Source: Doryteuthis pealeii
Lineage: Eukaryota; Mollusca; Cephalopoda; Myopsida; Loliginidae
NCBI GenBank assembly: GCA_023376005.1
Contig: CM042147.1
Location: 120,673,963-120,737,962, forward strand
Reading direction: 5' to 3'
Length of the DNA stretch: 64,000 nucleotides
Below, piece by piece: positions 1 to 11,778 of this stretch (position 1 is the first letter of the stretch; each line of letters starts with the position of its first letter). The notes below the pieces were generated by a model. It was not told where the DNA came from. It was given only the letters and a program-made list of their open reading frames with translations, and did no database searches. A program made the position numbers and the translations under genes.

Positions 1-176
1 TAGACTAAGGAGATTGTTTTTGCGCCTGAAGTGGAGCGCCACACCTACCATCAGCTTCTTACTTTACCGCACAGATCCCTGTGCTACTCATATGCTGAGT
101 TGGCGAGGACCGGTATTGAACTAGGAACCTTGTGGTTTCTAGCCAATGCTCTACCGACTGAGCTAAGCCAGCCCCT
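1..176 (-). repeat. SINE family 1 (tRNA-derived), cut by window start
   Basis: The minus strand starts ggggctggcttagctcagtc (A box) and later ggttcctagttcaatacc (B-box-like). The tRNA-unrelated body includes gcacagggatctgtgcggta. Counterpart of 41163-41412. Confidence 0.75.
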
Positions 177-768
177 TATTTAACAAAAAATACAACTTAT
201 TTAATCTTGATCAACTTTTTACAAATTCAATTCAATTATAATCAATTGGATATAGAAGCAGAATTAACAGTAACAATTAGGTTTTAAAAGTTAATTGATA
301 ATAATAAAAAGTAATGGTATTTTTTCTAATTTATTCAAAACTAGAAGTGGCTACCCACCGTTGTCTGAGGAGAGAGAGGCGGGCAAAAGTTAGTCTCGCA
401 GATCCATTATTACTAAATCACCAGTTGGATCCCTGCAGGATGCCCCATCAAAATCCCTATGTAAAAAGTGTCCTATTTAAAATATTAAATACAAAAAAAA
501 AAAAAAAAAAAAAATCCCATGCTGGTACTATTTAAATTTTATTGTTTAATTATCTTCACAAATATAAATCAATTCTTCATTAGTTTTGCCCAAAAAGCAA
601 GATTGGGTGATAGTGAATGTGTATATATAATTGCTTTATCATTAACTCTTTTATTTTCGTAGTTTCCTCTGGATATACATACACACCAGCTGCCCTTTAT
701 ATATGTATAGTTAGATGTATCTTTTCTGTTGAATAACTTTCTTTTTTGTTCTCTTCTTTCTTCCACAG

Positions 769-861
769 GGTTTATGCATGGTCTTAGATGCTCTCTGCTT
801 TGAAGAGAGCGTCATTTTGGAACCTTATCTTGAGCAACTCTACAACACACTCTTCCCTCAA
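769..861 (+). CDS. MROH1: MROH1 exon, upstream duplicate copy (equals 41998-42090)
   Basis: 93 bp, phase 0 to phase 0, 31 codons, starting after ttccacag and ending before gtaagc. The peptide begins GLCMVLDALCFEE and is identical, at DNA level too, to the exon at 41998. It is part of an alpha-helical HEAT-type repeat. Its expected upstream exon (copy at 41005) is not in the window, because copy A starts at the window edge. Confidence 0.85.
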
Positions 862-891
862 GTAAGCCAACATTTCGCATTAATGAAATCA

Positions 892-1425
892 GAGAATTAA
901 CCAAATTTAATGAAATTTTCAGTGTTGATATATTAACTCTTAAGATCCTGTTGAGATTTTTATAAGTCCAGAGCATTCCTGTAAGGATATATAAAAAAAA
1001 TGGCTAAAAATGACCTTTGCATCTAAATTTACCTATTATTTCCCTTAAATCAAAGATTTCTACATATGTTTAATATTAACTTTAAATAAAGGCTATTGTT
1101 TGGGGCTGATTAGTTAAAACAAATGTGACTTCCAGCCGGGTGGAATGAGGTGGTATAGGACTTTGAGTTAATGAATAAAAGATATAATGGACCAGTTAAT
1201 TTATTTGAAAACTCTTACATTTTTTCAGGTCAGTTAACTTTGAACCACATATATCTTTGAGGTGTAACACAGATTCACAAACATACGTGGTTCAAAGTTA
1301 ATTGACCTGAAAAAATGTAAAAGTTGTTAAATAAAATAACTGGTGCATTATATCTTTTATTCATTAATATACCAACACTGAAAATTTCATTAAATCCGGT
1401 TAATTTCTTGATTTTTGGTATTTTT
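892..1425. mobile_element. TIR element with a nested MITE (copy A)
   Basis: Inverted ends carry tgaaattttcagtgttgatat (left, around 910) and its complement (right, around 1375), as in 26950-27672. A second element, about 935-1180, with ACTCTTAA-type inverted ends, is nested inside and resembles the complement of 62577-62816. Lies in the intron between exons 769 and 1937. The copy B equivalent is 42114-42655. Confidence 0.6.
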
Positions 1426-1554
1426 TTTCTTTCAGCAGGGTGACATACGATGGTGGAAATTTATGTCCGTTAAGTAGGATTTAACCGAAAAAAAAAAATT
1501 TTTTGTGCAAAAGAAAGATTTTAACAAGCTCTATTCAGCAATATAAAGGTTTTA

Positions 1555-1735
1555 AAGTAAGTAAAGTAAAGTTGTCGAGATGCCCTAAAGTCAGTATCAG
1601 CCAGACAGTGAGGGAGTCTATCCTCTTTTCCCTAGTGCTAGACCAAGAAGATTGTTTTTGGCACCTGAGGCGGAGCGCCACACCTACCATCAGCTCTTCA
1701 CTTTACCACACAGATGCCTGTGATACTCATATGAT
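1555..1735 (-). repeat. SINE family 1, head missing (copy B 42782-42960)
   Basis: Carries the family 1 tail (gtcgagatgccctaaagtca) and body, and stops before the tRNA-like head. The small open frame across it is a shadow. Confidence 0.65.
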
Positions 1736-1936
1736 GAATTAACCGAATTTAATAAAATTTTCAGTGTTGATATATTAATGAATAAAATATATAATGGACC
1801 AGTTATTTGATTTAAAAACTTAAATCACATACCAAAGTAGTGCTGAATTTTGTTTATCATTTTTTTTATTATAATGATATTATTACAATTCTGAATAGAA
1901 AAATGAAATGGTGTTATCTTTTCATGTAAATTGCAG

Positions 1937-2015
1937 ATCATGGCACCAATGGATTATACAAACCCAATGAGTATAAAAAACTACAATGAAGTGCTCAGAT
2001 GTTTTGCTGTTATAT
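1937..2015 (+). CDS. MROH1: MROH1 exon, upstream duplicate copy (equals 43157-43235)
   Basis: 79 bp, entering in phase 0 after ttgcag and leaving after the first base of a codon before gtaagt. The peptide runs IMAPMDYTNPMS..RCFAVI. It is identical to the copy B exon. The tail matches the MROH1 region in which the family has a V-L-R-C-F-x-V stretch. Confidence 0.85.
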
Positions 2016-2039
2016 GTAAGTACTGTTTAATTTTTAAGA

Positions 2040-2165
2040 TTATTTTTCTCACCTATACAGGGTGGACCATAAAAGATTGACACATAAAATAATTTAATCA
2101 TTTAGTCTTGGGTAAATAAAGGATTATAGTTGAAATAATAGGAATAGCCAACTTGACTTCTGTAT
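2040..2165. repeat. Intron segment with a mariner-like end
   Basis: acagggtggaccataaaaga then ttgacacataa resembles a mariner/Tc1 terminal repeat. No matching second end was found. Present in copy B at 43278. Confidence 0.35.
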
Positions 2166-2183
2166 AACTGCATATTAACAGAA

Positions 2184-2838
2184 CTAGCAAATATATGCAC
2201 CCTCCGGGTGCAAGTATTTAAGTTTTAATGTAATAAAATATTGTATTAAATTAGAAAGGCTAATGAAACTAAATAAGAATACAGATAAAAAGATTTGAAA
2301 CAGAGGGAGTATAATAAAAGATTTGAAACAGAGGGAGTATAATAAAAAATGGAACAACTGAAACTTACTCTTCCATCACTCTCGTCTTTCATTGTTATTT
2401 TTTCTAATTTAAGTATTTAGTTATAAGAGGAAGTAAAGAATAAAATGACAGTTATCTTATCTTGTTAATGGATTTCATTTAAGATTCATTGAAGAGATTT
2501 TTGTTTATATTCATTAAAATAAAACCAAACAGTTAGAAATCAATAATACTAAGCACATATTTATTAAATTCGATTTTTTAATATCAATATGCAAATTAGC
2601 CTTCCCATTCACATTGTAAACCGCTATTTTGTTGTATATATAAATATAATTGCATGTTGTCAGTATGTAGACATAGTTAACAGTATTAATAATGTAAGAC
2701 AATTTTATTAATAATTGAGGTTTAGATAAAAATAAAATCATGGAGAATGTGATGTCAATAACTAAGAGAATTTTGACTTGAGTAGGAATATAGTTTCGGT
2801 TACAGACAGAAAAACACACAATCTCCATTATAATAAGA
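2184..2838 (-). mobile_element. Non-autonomous Helitron, insertion polymorphic between copies A and B
   Basis: 655 bp. Minus-strand 5' end is TCTTATTATAATGGAGATT. The 3' end has a perfect hairpin TGCACCC-GGA-GGGTGCA about 10 bases before the terminal CTAG. It is inserted between A and T: joining flanks 2183 and 2839 gives taacagaatgtagcaacc, exactly the sequence at 43399-43416 in copy B. No target duplication, as expected for a Helitron. Contains a 28-bp direct repeat at 2291-2345. Confidence 0.9.
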
Positions 2839-4092
2839 TGTAGCAACCTAAAACAAATACGAAAAAAATACTACCAAACAACAAATCTAAAACAGATATT
2901 CTACCAAATAAACCCAGAAAAATTACTTGGATACATAAAAGAAACACACATCTACAACAAAATCTAAAAATCTTCCAAAAAAAAAATGAAAACACAAAAA
3001 TATATGTTAAAAAAAATCATCTAAAAGTTTCATTCACAAAAAATATGTCCAAAAAAAAAAAACCTTTAGAAAATTACACATTATCACCAATTCATTTCAA
3101 AAACGTAGTCGGCATTAAATGACCCATTGAGGTTGATATGCCGTAAAACAAGAACAAATCAAAATTCTGTGTAACTGGCTAGACTTGAAATCTCAGCAAC
3201 AGAAAAGATGAAATAAAGATACTCCAAAATCAAATGGAGGCTGCATCTATTGTTGAACAGTTTTGTTTTTTCTTTTTTTTTTTTTTTATATCTATCTATT
3301 ATTATACTAAAGCTGAGTTAATCAACTTTTGCTTCCTAAAGACTTATTTACTATTTAGATTAATGACACGAAAATTATACTAAATTATTTCTTACTTTTA
3401 AGATTGAATTATGGTTGAAAAAATGTTTAATTGTTTCTAATAAGTCATAATTTGCAATTAAAACAAAAACCGACCAATCTCTTACTTTACTCTGTGCCTA
3501 TCTCTTTCTTCCCCTCTATGTATATCTTGACTACCTCCTCGTTATATAATGTTAGTTTTTCTGGAGAATAGAGAGGGAGAGAGATGAAATAAAGATACTC
3601 CAAAATCAAACAGAGGCTGCATCTATTGTTGAACAGTTGACTTGCCATCTTGTTCTTCTTGGCCAGTTGCTCTTCTTTCATCATGATCCCACACTGTTCA
3701 ATGTTCTTTACTGGGAAGAATGAAGGTAGACATTTTCTGTGTACATTCTTTATTCATTTTCAATAATATCTTCTTTTTTGACATGATATCGAATTAGCAA
3801 GAAAGTTGAATCTTAGATGGAAATGGACATCTGATCACCTTTGCGGTTCTCGGGTAACTGATTCTTCTTAGCTAAAATCTTACCCCTCGGTCAACTGACT
3901 GATATTATCCATCACAGCCAAATTCTCAAATTGATCTCGGGGTCATCTCCTGTCAATTAAACTCATTTGACATTAATGATTTCTGCTTTGGAACAACTGT
4001 TTAATTCTTTTTTAATTATCTACATTACATGTCAAATAAAAGATTCAACCAATCTATTATTGAACACTATCTAGTCTTCTTAAGTGTAAAAT
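2839..4092. other. Copy A intron, no gene seen
   Basis: AT-rich intron with poly-A runs, one LINE/SINE-type 3' tail (3110-3150, gttgatatgccgtaaaac), and a local duplication: actccaaaatcaaa..gaggctgcatctattgttgaac occurs at about 3222 and 3596. Copy B equivalent 43406-44612. No coding signal. Confidence 0.6.
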
Positions 4093-4395
4093 AATCATAC
4101 TAAGTTCCAATTACTGTCAAACTGGTAAGACACAGCAACAAGTAGCTGTAACTCAATACAGATCTAATCTTGTTGCAGTCCTACAGCAGAATGCCAGAGT
4201 ATTCATGAAGCCTCATAACATCATAGAAACCAAGCAGCTAATCAGGACTCAAGGAATGGAATCACCCAAATACATGAAGGGGTTATTCTTGAGTTCCATA
4301 AGTACTAGCTGTTTTGGGTACTAGTTCAGTTGTGCTTAGCCAGTTGCTGTTGTCTAAACAAACAGTATACTGACTGACTGACCTCAATACTTAAG
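4093..4395 (+). repeat. SINE family 4 copy
   Basis: Runs from actaagttccaattactgtc to actgactgactgacctcaat. About 300 bp, repeated at least five times in the window. It has the size and dispersal of a SINE, but I could not place clear A and B boxes. Confidence 0.6.
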
Positions 4396-4601
4396 CATTC
4401 TAATGTGCACAAATTTCACACACACACACACATGTGGCTACAAAGTGTATATAAATACGTTCAAATATACAAATTTAAAGAAATGTGAATAGTGGTACTG
4501 ATACATAGAATCTCCATTGGTCCCATAACCTGGTTTGGTCGTGGGGGTGCTACTTATATAGCGTGTCTGGCCAGGAATAGCCTGGCAGAGTCCATCCCAT
4601 T

Positions 4602-4740
4602 TCAAATAAATAACTATTTCTCCTAGACTGGTTACCTGGCCAAGGTTAAAGAGCCCAGTCTGTCCTACTATTTACCCATAGCTGGAGGGAGAGTAGTTGG
4701 ATTCATACCTTTCCCAAGAGTATTAGCACTATTTCTTCCT
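4602..4740 (-). repeat. SINE family 2, body only (copy B 45122-45256)
   Basis: Complement of the family 2 body: agactggttacctggccaag and ttacccatagctggagggag. Confidence 0.65.
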
Positions 4741-5004
4741 GAAAGTAATTTCCTCTTATTTTTCTTATGTTGTTCCAGAAAGTCAGAGCAGAAATGTTGG
4801 TGGTGTGAAAGTAGAGGTTAAACCTGCCTGCCAATAATTCATACATTTTCTTTTTGCCTTACTACGCATACCTTTAGGAAAGGCATTAATACCTTTGGTT
4901 AGTTGGTTGTTTTACAGCATATCACCCCTTTCCATGTCATTTAATGCCAAATCAAGTTATTTGGATACCAGGGTGCTTACTGTACCTGCAGTTGCTTAAA
5001 TGGT

Positions 5005-5490
5005 TACCCATCTAGGGCTAGAAGGAGAATTGTTGAATTCCTACCTTTTTCAAGAGTATTACCACTATGTGAAATGCAAATAGCCTTGTCCAGGATTTGA
5101 ACTTGAGTTGCCGAGTCCACTTCTTACAATGATAACCATTACGCTATGAGTGCCTATGCATAGAATCAGGACTGATCATTTTTCTTTTTGTAAATCTTTT
5201 CAGTGTGAATTAAGTTTTCTGTTATTGATGAATATTTACCACATACCCTACATGTACGGGTTAGGCACAAGGACCTATTAATGTGAGGCCACCCACAACC
5301 AAAGCTCATGGGAGGCGGGTGCAAAAAATCTGTTGATCCTGTTGGCATTCCCCCTCAAGGGGGACACCTCAGGCACCAGGCAATAAACTCAGCTCTGCCC
5401 CTTTAAATTGAGGGAGCTGGTGTTGCCTGGGGTTATGGCCCCCTGGGATCAACGATGTTAGCTTACGCAGTGCAGGGCCGAAGGCGGAGT
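5005..5490. repeat. Copy A GC-rich repeat plus A-only segment
   Basis: About 280 bases (5005-5284), including a minus-strand SINE family 2 fragment (5010-5155), are absent from copy B at 45521. The GC-rich block follows, but the terminal hammerhead-like stem and its CGAAAC are deleted near 5476, where copy B retains them. Confidence 0.65.
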
Positions 5491-5996
5491 TTTGATTAGG
5501 GATGTTATTTTGATTATGAATATTTTGATTTCCGTTATGACAGAGATATGAGGCTTCAAAGATCCCCTAAAAATGCCTTTTTTAAGGCATTATTAGTCTA
5601 CCTATTTTTGTGAAAATTTAAGGTGTTGATTTTATTGGCTTTTCTGGTAGATTTCGATGTGCAGAATTCATTGATGCCAAAGAAAGTGCTCAATTTGGAG
5701 AATTAGCAGAGATATGAACCCTTAAAAAAGACCTTATAGTACCTGAAAATGACCAATTTTGTGAAAATTTAAGTTGTCGATTTTTTGGTCTTTTCTGATA
5801 GATTTCAATGCGTAAATTAAAATAGTACGAAGGAAATTGAATTCTGTTGAGAATTGACGGAGATATGAGGCCTCAAAGATCCCCTAAAAATACCCTTTTT
5901 AAGGCATTATTAGTCTATTTATTTTTATGAAAATTTAAGGTGTCAAATTTAGTAGTTTGTTACTATATAATTTTTTTTTTTTTTTTCTTTTTTCAG

Positions 5997-6110
5997 CTCG
6001 GTCATTTTCTGCCAAATTAATTGGTATGCTACTCCAAAAACTGGAGAGTCACAATGAAAAGTCTCGAACCGGAATCTTGTCTATCTTGAAGCATCTTATC
6101 AATGCTGGAG
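5997..6110 (+). CDS. MROH1: MROH1 exon, upstream duplicate copy (equals 46216-46329)
   Basis: 114 bp between tttcag and gtgagt, phase 1 in and phase 1 out. It encodes SRSFSAKLIGMLLQKLE...LKHLINAG. It differs from the copy B exon by one synonymous base (AAG versus AAA lysine). No later exon was found between here and the gap, matching copy B, where the next exon lies 17.6 kb downstream. Confidence 0.85.
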
Positions 6111-6289
6111 GTGAGTGAATGTCTTTTTTTAGTGGTGGGGTGGGGGTTGCTTTGTTATTATTTTGTGTCTTCCTTTTTGTTTTAACTGAAGATAAAGTGA
6201 CAACAAGTTTCCTTTTGGTCTTTACCACCTTCTTCAATATTTTTGCTGATTTTGATAGCACCACAAACTTTTTACCACCCTGTTAGTGG

Positions 6290-6500
6290 GACATAGAATA
6301 TGCTATGTATCTCTTGCAGGGATAAGACACCCCCCAAAAGGAGTGTCTTGGATATGACACTAAACTGCATCTCATGGTGAGGCTCCAGTTCTGGGAGTGG
6401 GGAATACCTTATATTGCCATTACCTCCAGGTCTAATCTGACCTGGAGATGTAGTATCTGTTAAGGTCCCCTATGGGTCAAATAGATCTGTTTAAAAATTG
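6290..6500 (+). repeat. SINE-like family 3, 3' part (copy B 46510-46715)
   Basis: Landmarks catctcatggtgaggctcca and gtctaatctgacctggaga, ending with a ggtccc..tatgggtcaaatag stretch. Confidence 0.55.
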
Positions 6501-6989
6501 TTCATATTTGATAAGACTGTTACAAAAAAAAATCTTAAGAAGCAACTGCACAAAAAATGTAAATATAAATGTACAATGAACACTATAACCTAAAATGAAA
6601 TAACCCTAGACAACTTGACATGCCATTAAAAATCAATCAGTCATGATCTGTTTGGTTATAATTCTTCCGATCTCTATTTCAATCTGTTTGCAAAAGTTAG
6701 GCATGACATAACCCCAGATGGATTGATATGCCGTTAAAATCAATAAACAAACAAACAAAAGTTTTTTATACTATTGTAGTATCCTATGCTTAGACTCACA
6801 CATGCAGGCTATATAAACTGTGATTTATCCCCCCACCCCCCCAGATTTTGTAACTGAGTTTCGTTTTAGCTAAATAAAGCTTAGTACTTTTACCTCTGTT
6901 TTGAAATAAAAATTTTTTTTAAATTATCAAAATAAAACATAATAAAAAAATTAGTGAAATAGATCACTAATTAGGACTGAGCCTATTCT

Positions 6990-7192
6990 AGTAGTGACTA
7001 CCCCAAGCCTAACCAAGTTTAAAGAGCCCAGTCTTCCCTACTATTTATCCATAGCTGGAGGAAGAGTAGTTGGATTCATACCTTTCCCAAGAGTATTGGC
7101 ACTATGTGAACTGTAGTTTTGTTCAGGATTTGAACTCCTCGGTTCGCCAAGTCCAGTTCCTACGACTCTAACCATTACACCACGGCCTCCAA
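6990..7192 (-). repeat. SINE family 2 (copy B 47210-47408)
   Basis: Body plus tRNA-like head; the complement of ctctaaccattacaccacgg gives the A box. Confidence 0.68.
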
Positions 7193-7316
7193 CACGTTTT
7201 ATTTTACTTATCACACTATTTACAGTACTTCAGTAATTAGCTATAATGTTCACTTTACTATTTAAAAAAATTCTTAACTATAGTTCTGAAATTTGATTAT
7301 TAAATTCTGATCTTAG

Positions 7317-7792
7317 ACCGCCCTGTCGGCTGGGGCATTAGAATGCACCAAGTGCACCTCTGTAGAGGGGTAAGACTCCCCCAATGGGGCCACCTGTTGG
7401 CCGTGGGTGGTGACCCGTGATGCTTAAGGATAGAACCCAGGTGCCTGAGCAATCCATGACTTACAATATTCCACTTTAGGCTTTTCTTGGGCTAGACAGG
7501 CAGTCGGAGAGGCCCCCTCCAATCAGTCAGCTGGCCCCGTCAAGCCATGGCACCTATATGATTGCCCCAACCCTATTGCCCTTATGGCAACCCCCAATCC
7601 TTATCATATGGATGCTAGAAGGTGGTGGCTGAGAGTCTACATGTCCTGGGAGTTACGTTAAACTCTATCTGATGGTGAGGTTCCAGTTCTGGAGGTTTGG
7701 GGAATGTGGAGCACCCTTTCATCACAATTGCTCCCTGGTCCACTCTGACCCAGAGTGGTAGTACCTGTTAGGGTCCCAACTATGGATTGAAT
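7317..7792 (+). repeat. SINE-like family 3, long copy (copy B 47537-47797, truncated)
   Basis: Starts gaccgccctgtcggctgggg and contains gcttttcttgggctagacag, then the shared 3' end. Copy B loses about 440 bases from within this repeat to 8028. Confidence 0.55.
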
Positions 7793-8029
7793 AGAAAAAC
7801 ATGAGTTGATAAACAAAATTGTATTATGCATTAAGAATGAATTTATTTCACAACTTTGTCAGCATTAAATGACCCACTGAGGTTGATATGCCGTAAAACC
7901 CAAACCAAACCAAACCAAATCTAATCTTAGATTTGCTCCCCCCCCTCCCCCAATGAATCAGATGACCTTCTCAGTCCTTTCTTTTTCACATGGCAAGTTT
8001 AAATGATAGAAATTTATAACTCATTTATA

Positions 8030-8500
8030 TAGTCAACAAAAATGTTATTATCTGAGGGTTTTTAAAGTGAAACCCCTGTTTATGAGATATCTATACTTCT
8101 GATGTAATCAATATACATACACCAGAGTCCCCCCTCACAGTAATATGATTGGCTGGTGTCAGCCATAAATACAGAGCAATGTAGAGGTACAATGCCTACA
8201 ACTACAATGTCGCACCAGTACTATTACTTACCTGCTCGATTATACCACTCTGTTACCGTGGCCCCACCACTCTGCTACTTCTACTAAATATATTCCTTCC
8301 CGGGACATATCACTTACCTGTATACTTAATGCAATTCACACTCAAGAAACTTTAGTTATACAGGTAGGTATAGATATTGATATAAACTAAGGGTTTTTAA
8401 AGTGAAACCCCTGTTTATGAGATATCTATTCTTACCTCTTGAGTGTGAATTGCATTAGTTATACAGGTAAGTATAGATGTTGATATAAACATAATCTAGG
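8030..8500. repeat. Local repeat cluster with inverted units (copy B 47798-48355)
   Basis: A unit with gggtttttaaagtgaaaccc and gttatacaggtaagtatag occurs several times in both orientations. Copy B has an extra unit, so the cluster is unstable. Confidence 0.65.
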
Positions 8501-8591
8501 CTAAAGATATATTTTTTAATTTATAATAATAATAATATATTTTCAGCTAATATATTAGGTCTGAGACCTGTCAGCTGTTCCTTATAAAAAT

Positions 8592-8816
8592 TCATCTTAA
8601 TTCCACAGAATATTTATACTCTTTCCACAGATTATCTAACCTTGCCTTAAAGGAATTTCCAGGAAATTTGTTTGGACTTAATTTCATTATTTTTTCATGA
8701 ACTCCTTCTTTAGTTATTATTATATTACTCAGTTCCTCGTTATATGATCTTTTAGCAAAGTAGGGTATATTTTCAAGATTTTCAATTGTAAATACACTAG
8801 AAAAGTATTCGTTCAA
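8592..8816 (-). pseudogene. Non-LTR retrotransposon ORF2 fragment (copy A)
   Basis: A 74-residue open stretch begins MNEYFSSVFTIENLENIPYF and later has KIMKLSPNKFPGN. This is the linker just before the reverse transcriptase core of Jockey/CR1-like LINEs (N-x-Y-F-x-S-V-F-T, then the K-L-x-P-x-K-x-P-G motif). The RT catalytic blocks are absent, so it is a dead fragment. Confidence 0.75.
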
Positions 8817-9026
8817 TATATTTGCCTATTTTTCATCAATTTGAATAACACTTTATTAAATTTGTATCATGAGAATGACAATAACATTGTCATTGCATTA
8901 CTTCTTTGCAGTCTCTTTTTCTTTTTAACAATCTCTTTTTATCTCCCTCTAATTTTTAATGCATTGTCATAGTAAAGTCATTGGCAGTGCATTTTTATTA
9001 TGTCTTTAATAAACGCCTGTAGAATA

Positions 9027-9220
9027 ATACTAAGTCCAATTACCATCGAATTGGCAAGACAAGACAGCAAGCAGTCATAACTGAAATACGATTCTGGTTT
9101 GCTGCGTGGACTGTTCTGAATTCCCATAAGTACCAGTTGTCTTGACACTGGTTTAGTTGTGCTTGGCCAGTCACATTGTTCAAACCAATGACTGACTGAC
9201 TGACTGACTGACTTCAATAA
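9027..9220 (+). repeat. SINE family 4 copy with internal deletion
   Basis: Family 4 start and end are both present, but about 105 internal bases found in copy B (48967-49070) are missing after ggtttgctgc. Confidence 0.6.
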
Positions 9221-9547
9221 CGCTCTGTATTTGTCAGTAATATTTGCATTTATTCCTGACCACAAACAAGTCTTTTTTTTAAAATCTCATTTCTTATGAA
9301 AAACATAAAGATTGAATGCCAAAATTTAAACAAATTTTAGGTAAAAAAATTACAAAATTTGATGCTTAATTATCAATCTTTTTTAAAAATCTCCTGTTCA
9401 TGTTGTATGGCCCTCTTTTTATGTCCACTGCTATCAGCTATCTTGTTCTTTTTACTCGTGTCGGCGTTTCTATCTTGGATCAGGCCGGGTATCTGCTTTC
9501 TTCATATCTTTCTCTCTCTCTTGGTTCCCTTTTGTGTTCTTTAATCA

Positions 9548-9825
9548 GGAAACAACACAGAGACATTTTTTTGTGTACACACTTTTTTTATTTCCCCGCA
9601 ATACATTCTTAACCTGCACACACGTTGTGGGGAGGAGAGCAGAGACTGAAAAACATGTTTGCTCAAAAGGGCCACTGGCCTTAACTCTTGAAATTCTAAC
9701 TCTACTTTCCCAGTGTTCCCTGATCATGTGACTCTCTAAGCCAATGAGATCCCCACCATTCCAGATGAACCTATGGTTACACTTTGTCAATCAAACTATA
9801 TGACTCGGTTACTGTGTTTTTCCAG
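9548..9825. mobile_element. Dispersed repeat with acacag-type ends (copy A)
   Basis: A block from ggaaacaacacagagacatt to tactgtgtttttcc, with imperfect inverted ends. Related to 13250-13510 and to copy B 49619-49897. Small open frames across it are not genes. Confidence 0.45.
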
Positions 9826-9829
9826 TTTA

Positions 9830-10950
9830 TTATTATTTCAAACTACACTACACTACTTGCTAAAAATGATAGGCTATGCCTATTGTTATGTAACACTAGA
9901 AATGTTTGCTTGTTAGAGTAGACAATGATTAAAATTAAGCAAGATGGTTGAAATCTGTGGGCAATGAGAAGAAAAAGCTGGAACCATGCCTCTCTATGTG
10001 GGATTCAAATATAGTTGGTGCTAAAATACAACTGTGGTTGTAGTTTGATTTTTGATTTTGATTTTTTTTTTATTCCTATTACCTCAATTTTGTGTGTCAT
10101 TGTATATGTAAGTAATTATTAGAGAGAATGAAAGTTTTTTGTTTTTTAAATCCTACCCTTTATTTGACTGGTTATATAAGCAGCTTATGATAATATATGA
10201 AAAAAATGTATTTTTTAATTATCTTCACGAATATAAATCAAATCTCTATTATTTTGCTCAAAAACCAAGCCCTGGTGATATTTAATGTGTATATATATTT
10301 ACTTTGTCATTAATTGTTTTATTTTCAAAGTTTCCTCCAGACATATATATACACACAACTGCCCTTTATATATGTATAGATTATCTTCACTAATATAATT
10401 CAAATCTTCATTATTTTTTATTTTATTTCCTATTACCTCAATTTTGTGTGTCATTGTATATGTAAGTAATTATTAGAGAGAATAAAAGTTTTTTGTTTTT
10501 TTAAATCCTACCCTTTATTTGACTGGTTATATAAGCAGCTTATGATAATATATGAAAAAAAAAGAGTTACTTCCCTTGATATATAATATATGAGTTACTT
10601 CCCTTGATTTATCATATTTATTCTTTAACCTCTTGAGGATGGTTGACAACTAAACACGCATGCGCGCACGGGCCTGGATGGCCTGTTAACACGCAAACCT
10701 ATGTGCCTGCTTTCTATGTCAAATACCTAATCCAGTTCATCCCAGCAATTCTAACAAGGTTTTCTATGTACTGTAGTTCCAAGTCTTTAAGATAGATGGC
10801 AGTACTGTTTGTCTGCTGGATTCGTTCTCAGCAAAACTCTTGAAAATCCCAACCTCAAGGGGTTAACTGGTGTTTTGTCTTATTTCTATGCATGAAGTAA
10901 TAATTTTATACAAGTCTTCAGAAGTGTCAGTTCAGTACATTTATCTCTTT
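9830..10950. other. Copy A non-coding stretch with a local duplication
   Basis: A block with attacctcaattttgtgtgtc and ggttatataagcagcttatg occurs twice (10078-10200 and 10432-10560). Short open frames only. Copy B equivalent 49895-51000. Confidence 0.6.
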
Positions 10951-11237
10951 CTTAATATCGATTCCTGTAATTAAAGTTTTGGCTATCTTCAAGATACGCA
11001 CTCCTGAATTTTTCAGCTTTTTTTTTTCTTTATTTTTTTTCCTGTTTTTTTTAAATTTAACTTGTTTTTCATCTGAATCCTTAAATATTTTTTTTCATTT
11101 ATTTTCATTTTGTTGTTAAAATTCTCAATTAATTTTTAAAAGAAGTTAATTCATTGTTTAAAAAAAAATGTTAATTGAGACATATGTATTGATAAATGCC
11201 CAAAATGTTTTTATTGAATCATATTTATTGAAAAATA

Positions 11238-11778
11238 GGTAATTTATGAGGAAGTGCGTCCCGGTCTCTTGCCTCAGAAATTGCTACCCGGTGACTATTA
11301 AAATAACGTTCCCAGCTATGTCGTCTCGGCAGTGTTACTTGAAAGAAAACAACTAACTTAGGGCGTTAAATGTATTTTAGCGAGGGGGGGGGGCTTCTCT
11401 TTTTTGATATGAACAAATCTCCATTTGTTCATTTTTTACTTTGTTTATATATATATGAACAAATTGAGGTAAATAGATAGATAGATAGATATCCATCTTT
11501 ATATCTAAACAAGAATTACGACAAATTTCTATAAATAAACAAGAATTACGACAAATTTCTATAAATAAATTTCTAAACAAATTATGATAAATAAATAAGA
11601 ATTACGACAAAAAAAAGAGAAGCCCCCCCCCCCACTCTAAAATACATTTAACGCCCTATGTTGGTTGTTTTCTTTCAAGTAACACCACCGAGACGACATA
11701 ACTGGGGACGTTATTTTAATAGTCACCGGGTAGCAATTTCTGAGGCAGGAGACCGGGACGCACTTCCTCATAAATTAC
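11238..11778. repeat. Long inverted repeat (copy A; copy B 51298-51813)
   Basis: Arms 11238-11405 and 11612-11778 match almost base for base (ggaagtgcgtcccggtctct and complement), with a loop of about 205 bases. Weaker complementarity extends to about 10970 and 11960 (agatacgcactcctgaattt with its complement). The poly-G and poly-C runs at the inner ends pair with each other. Confidence 0.8.
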
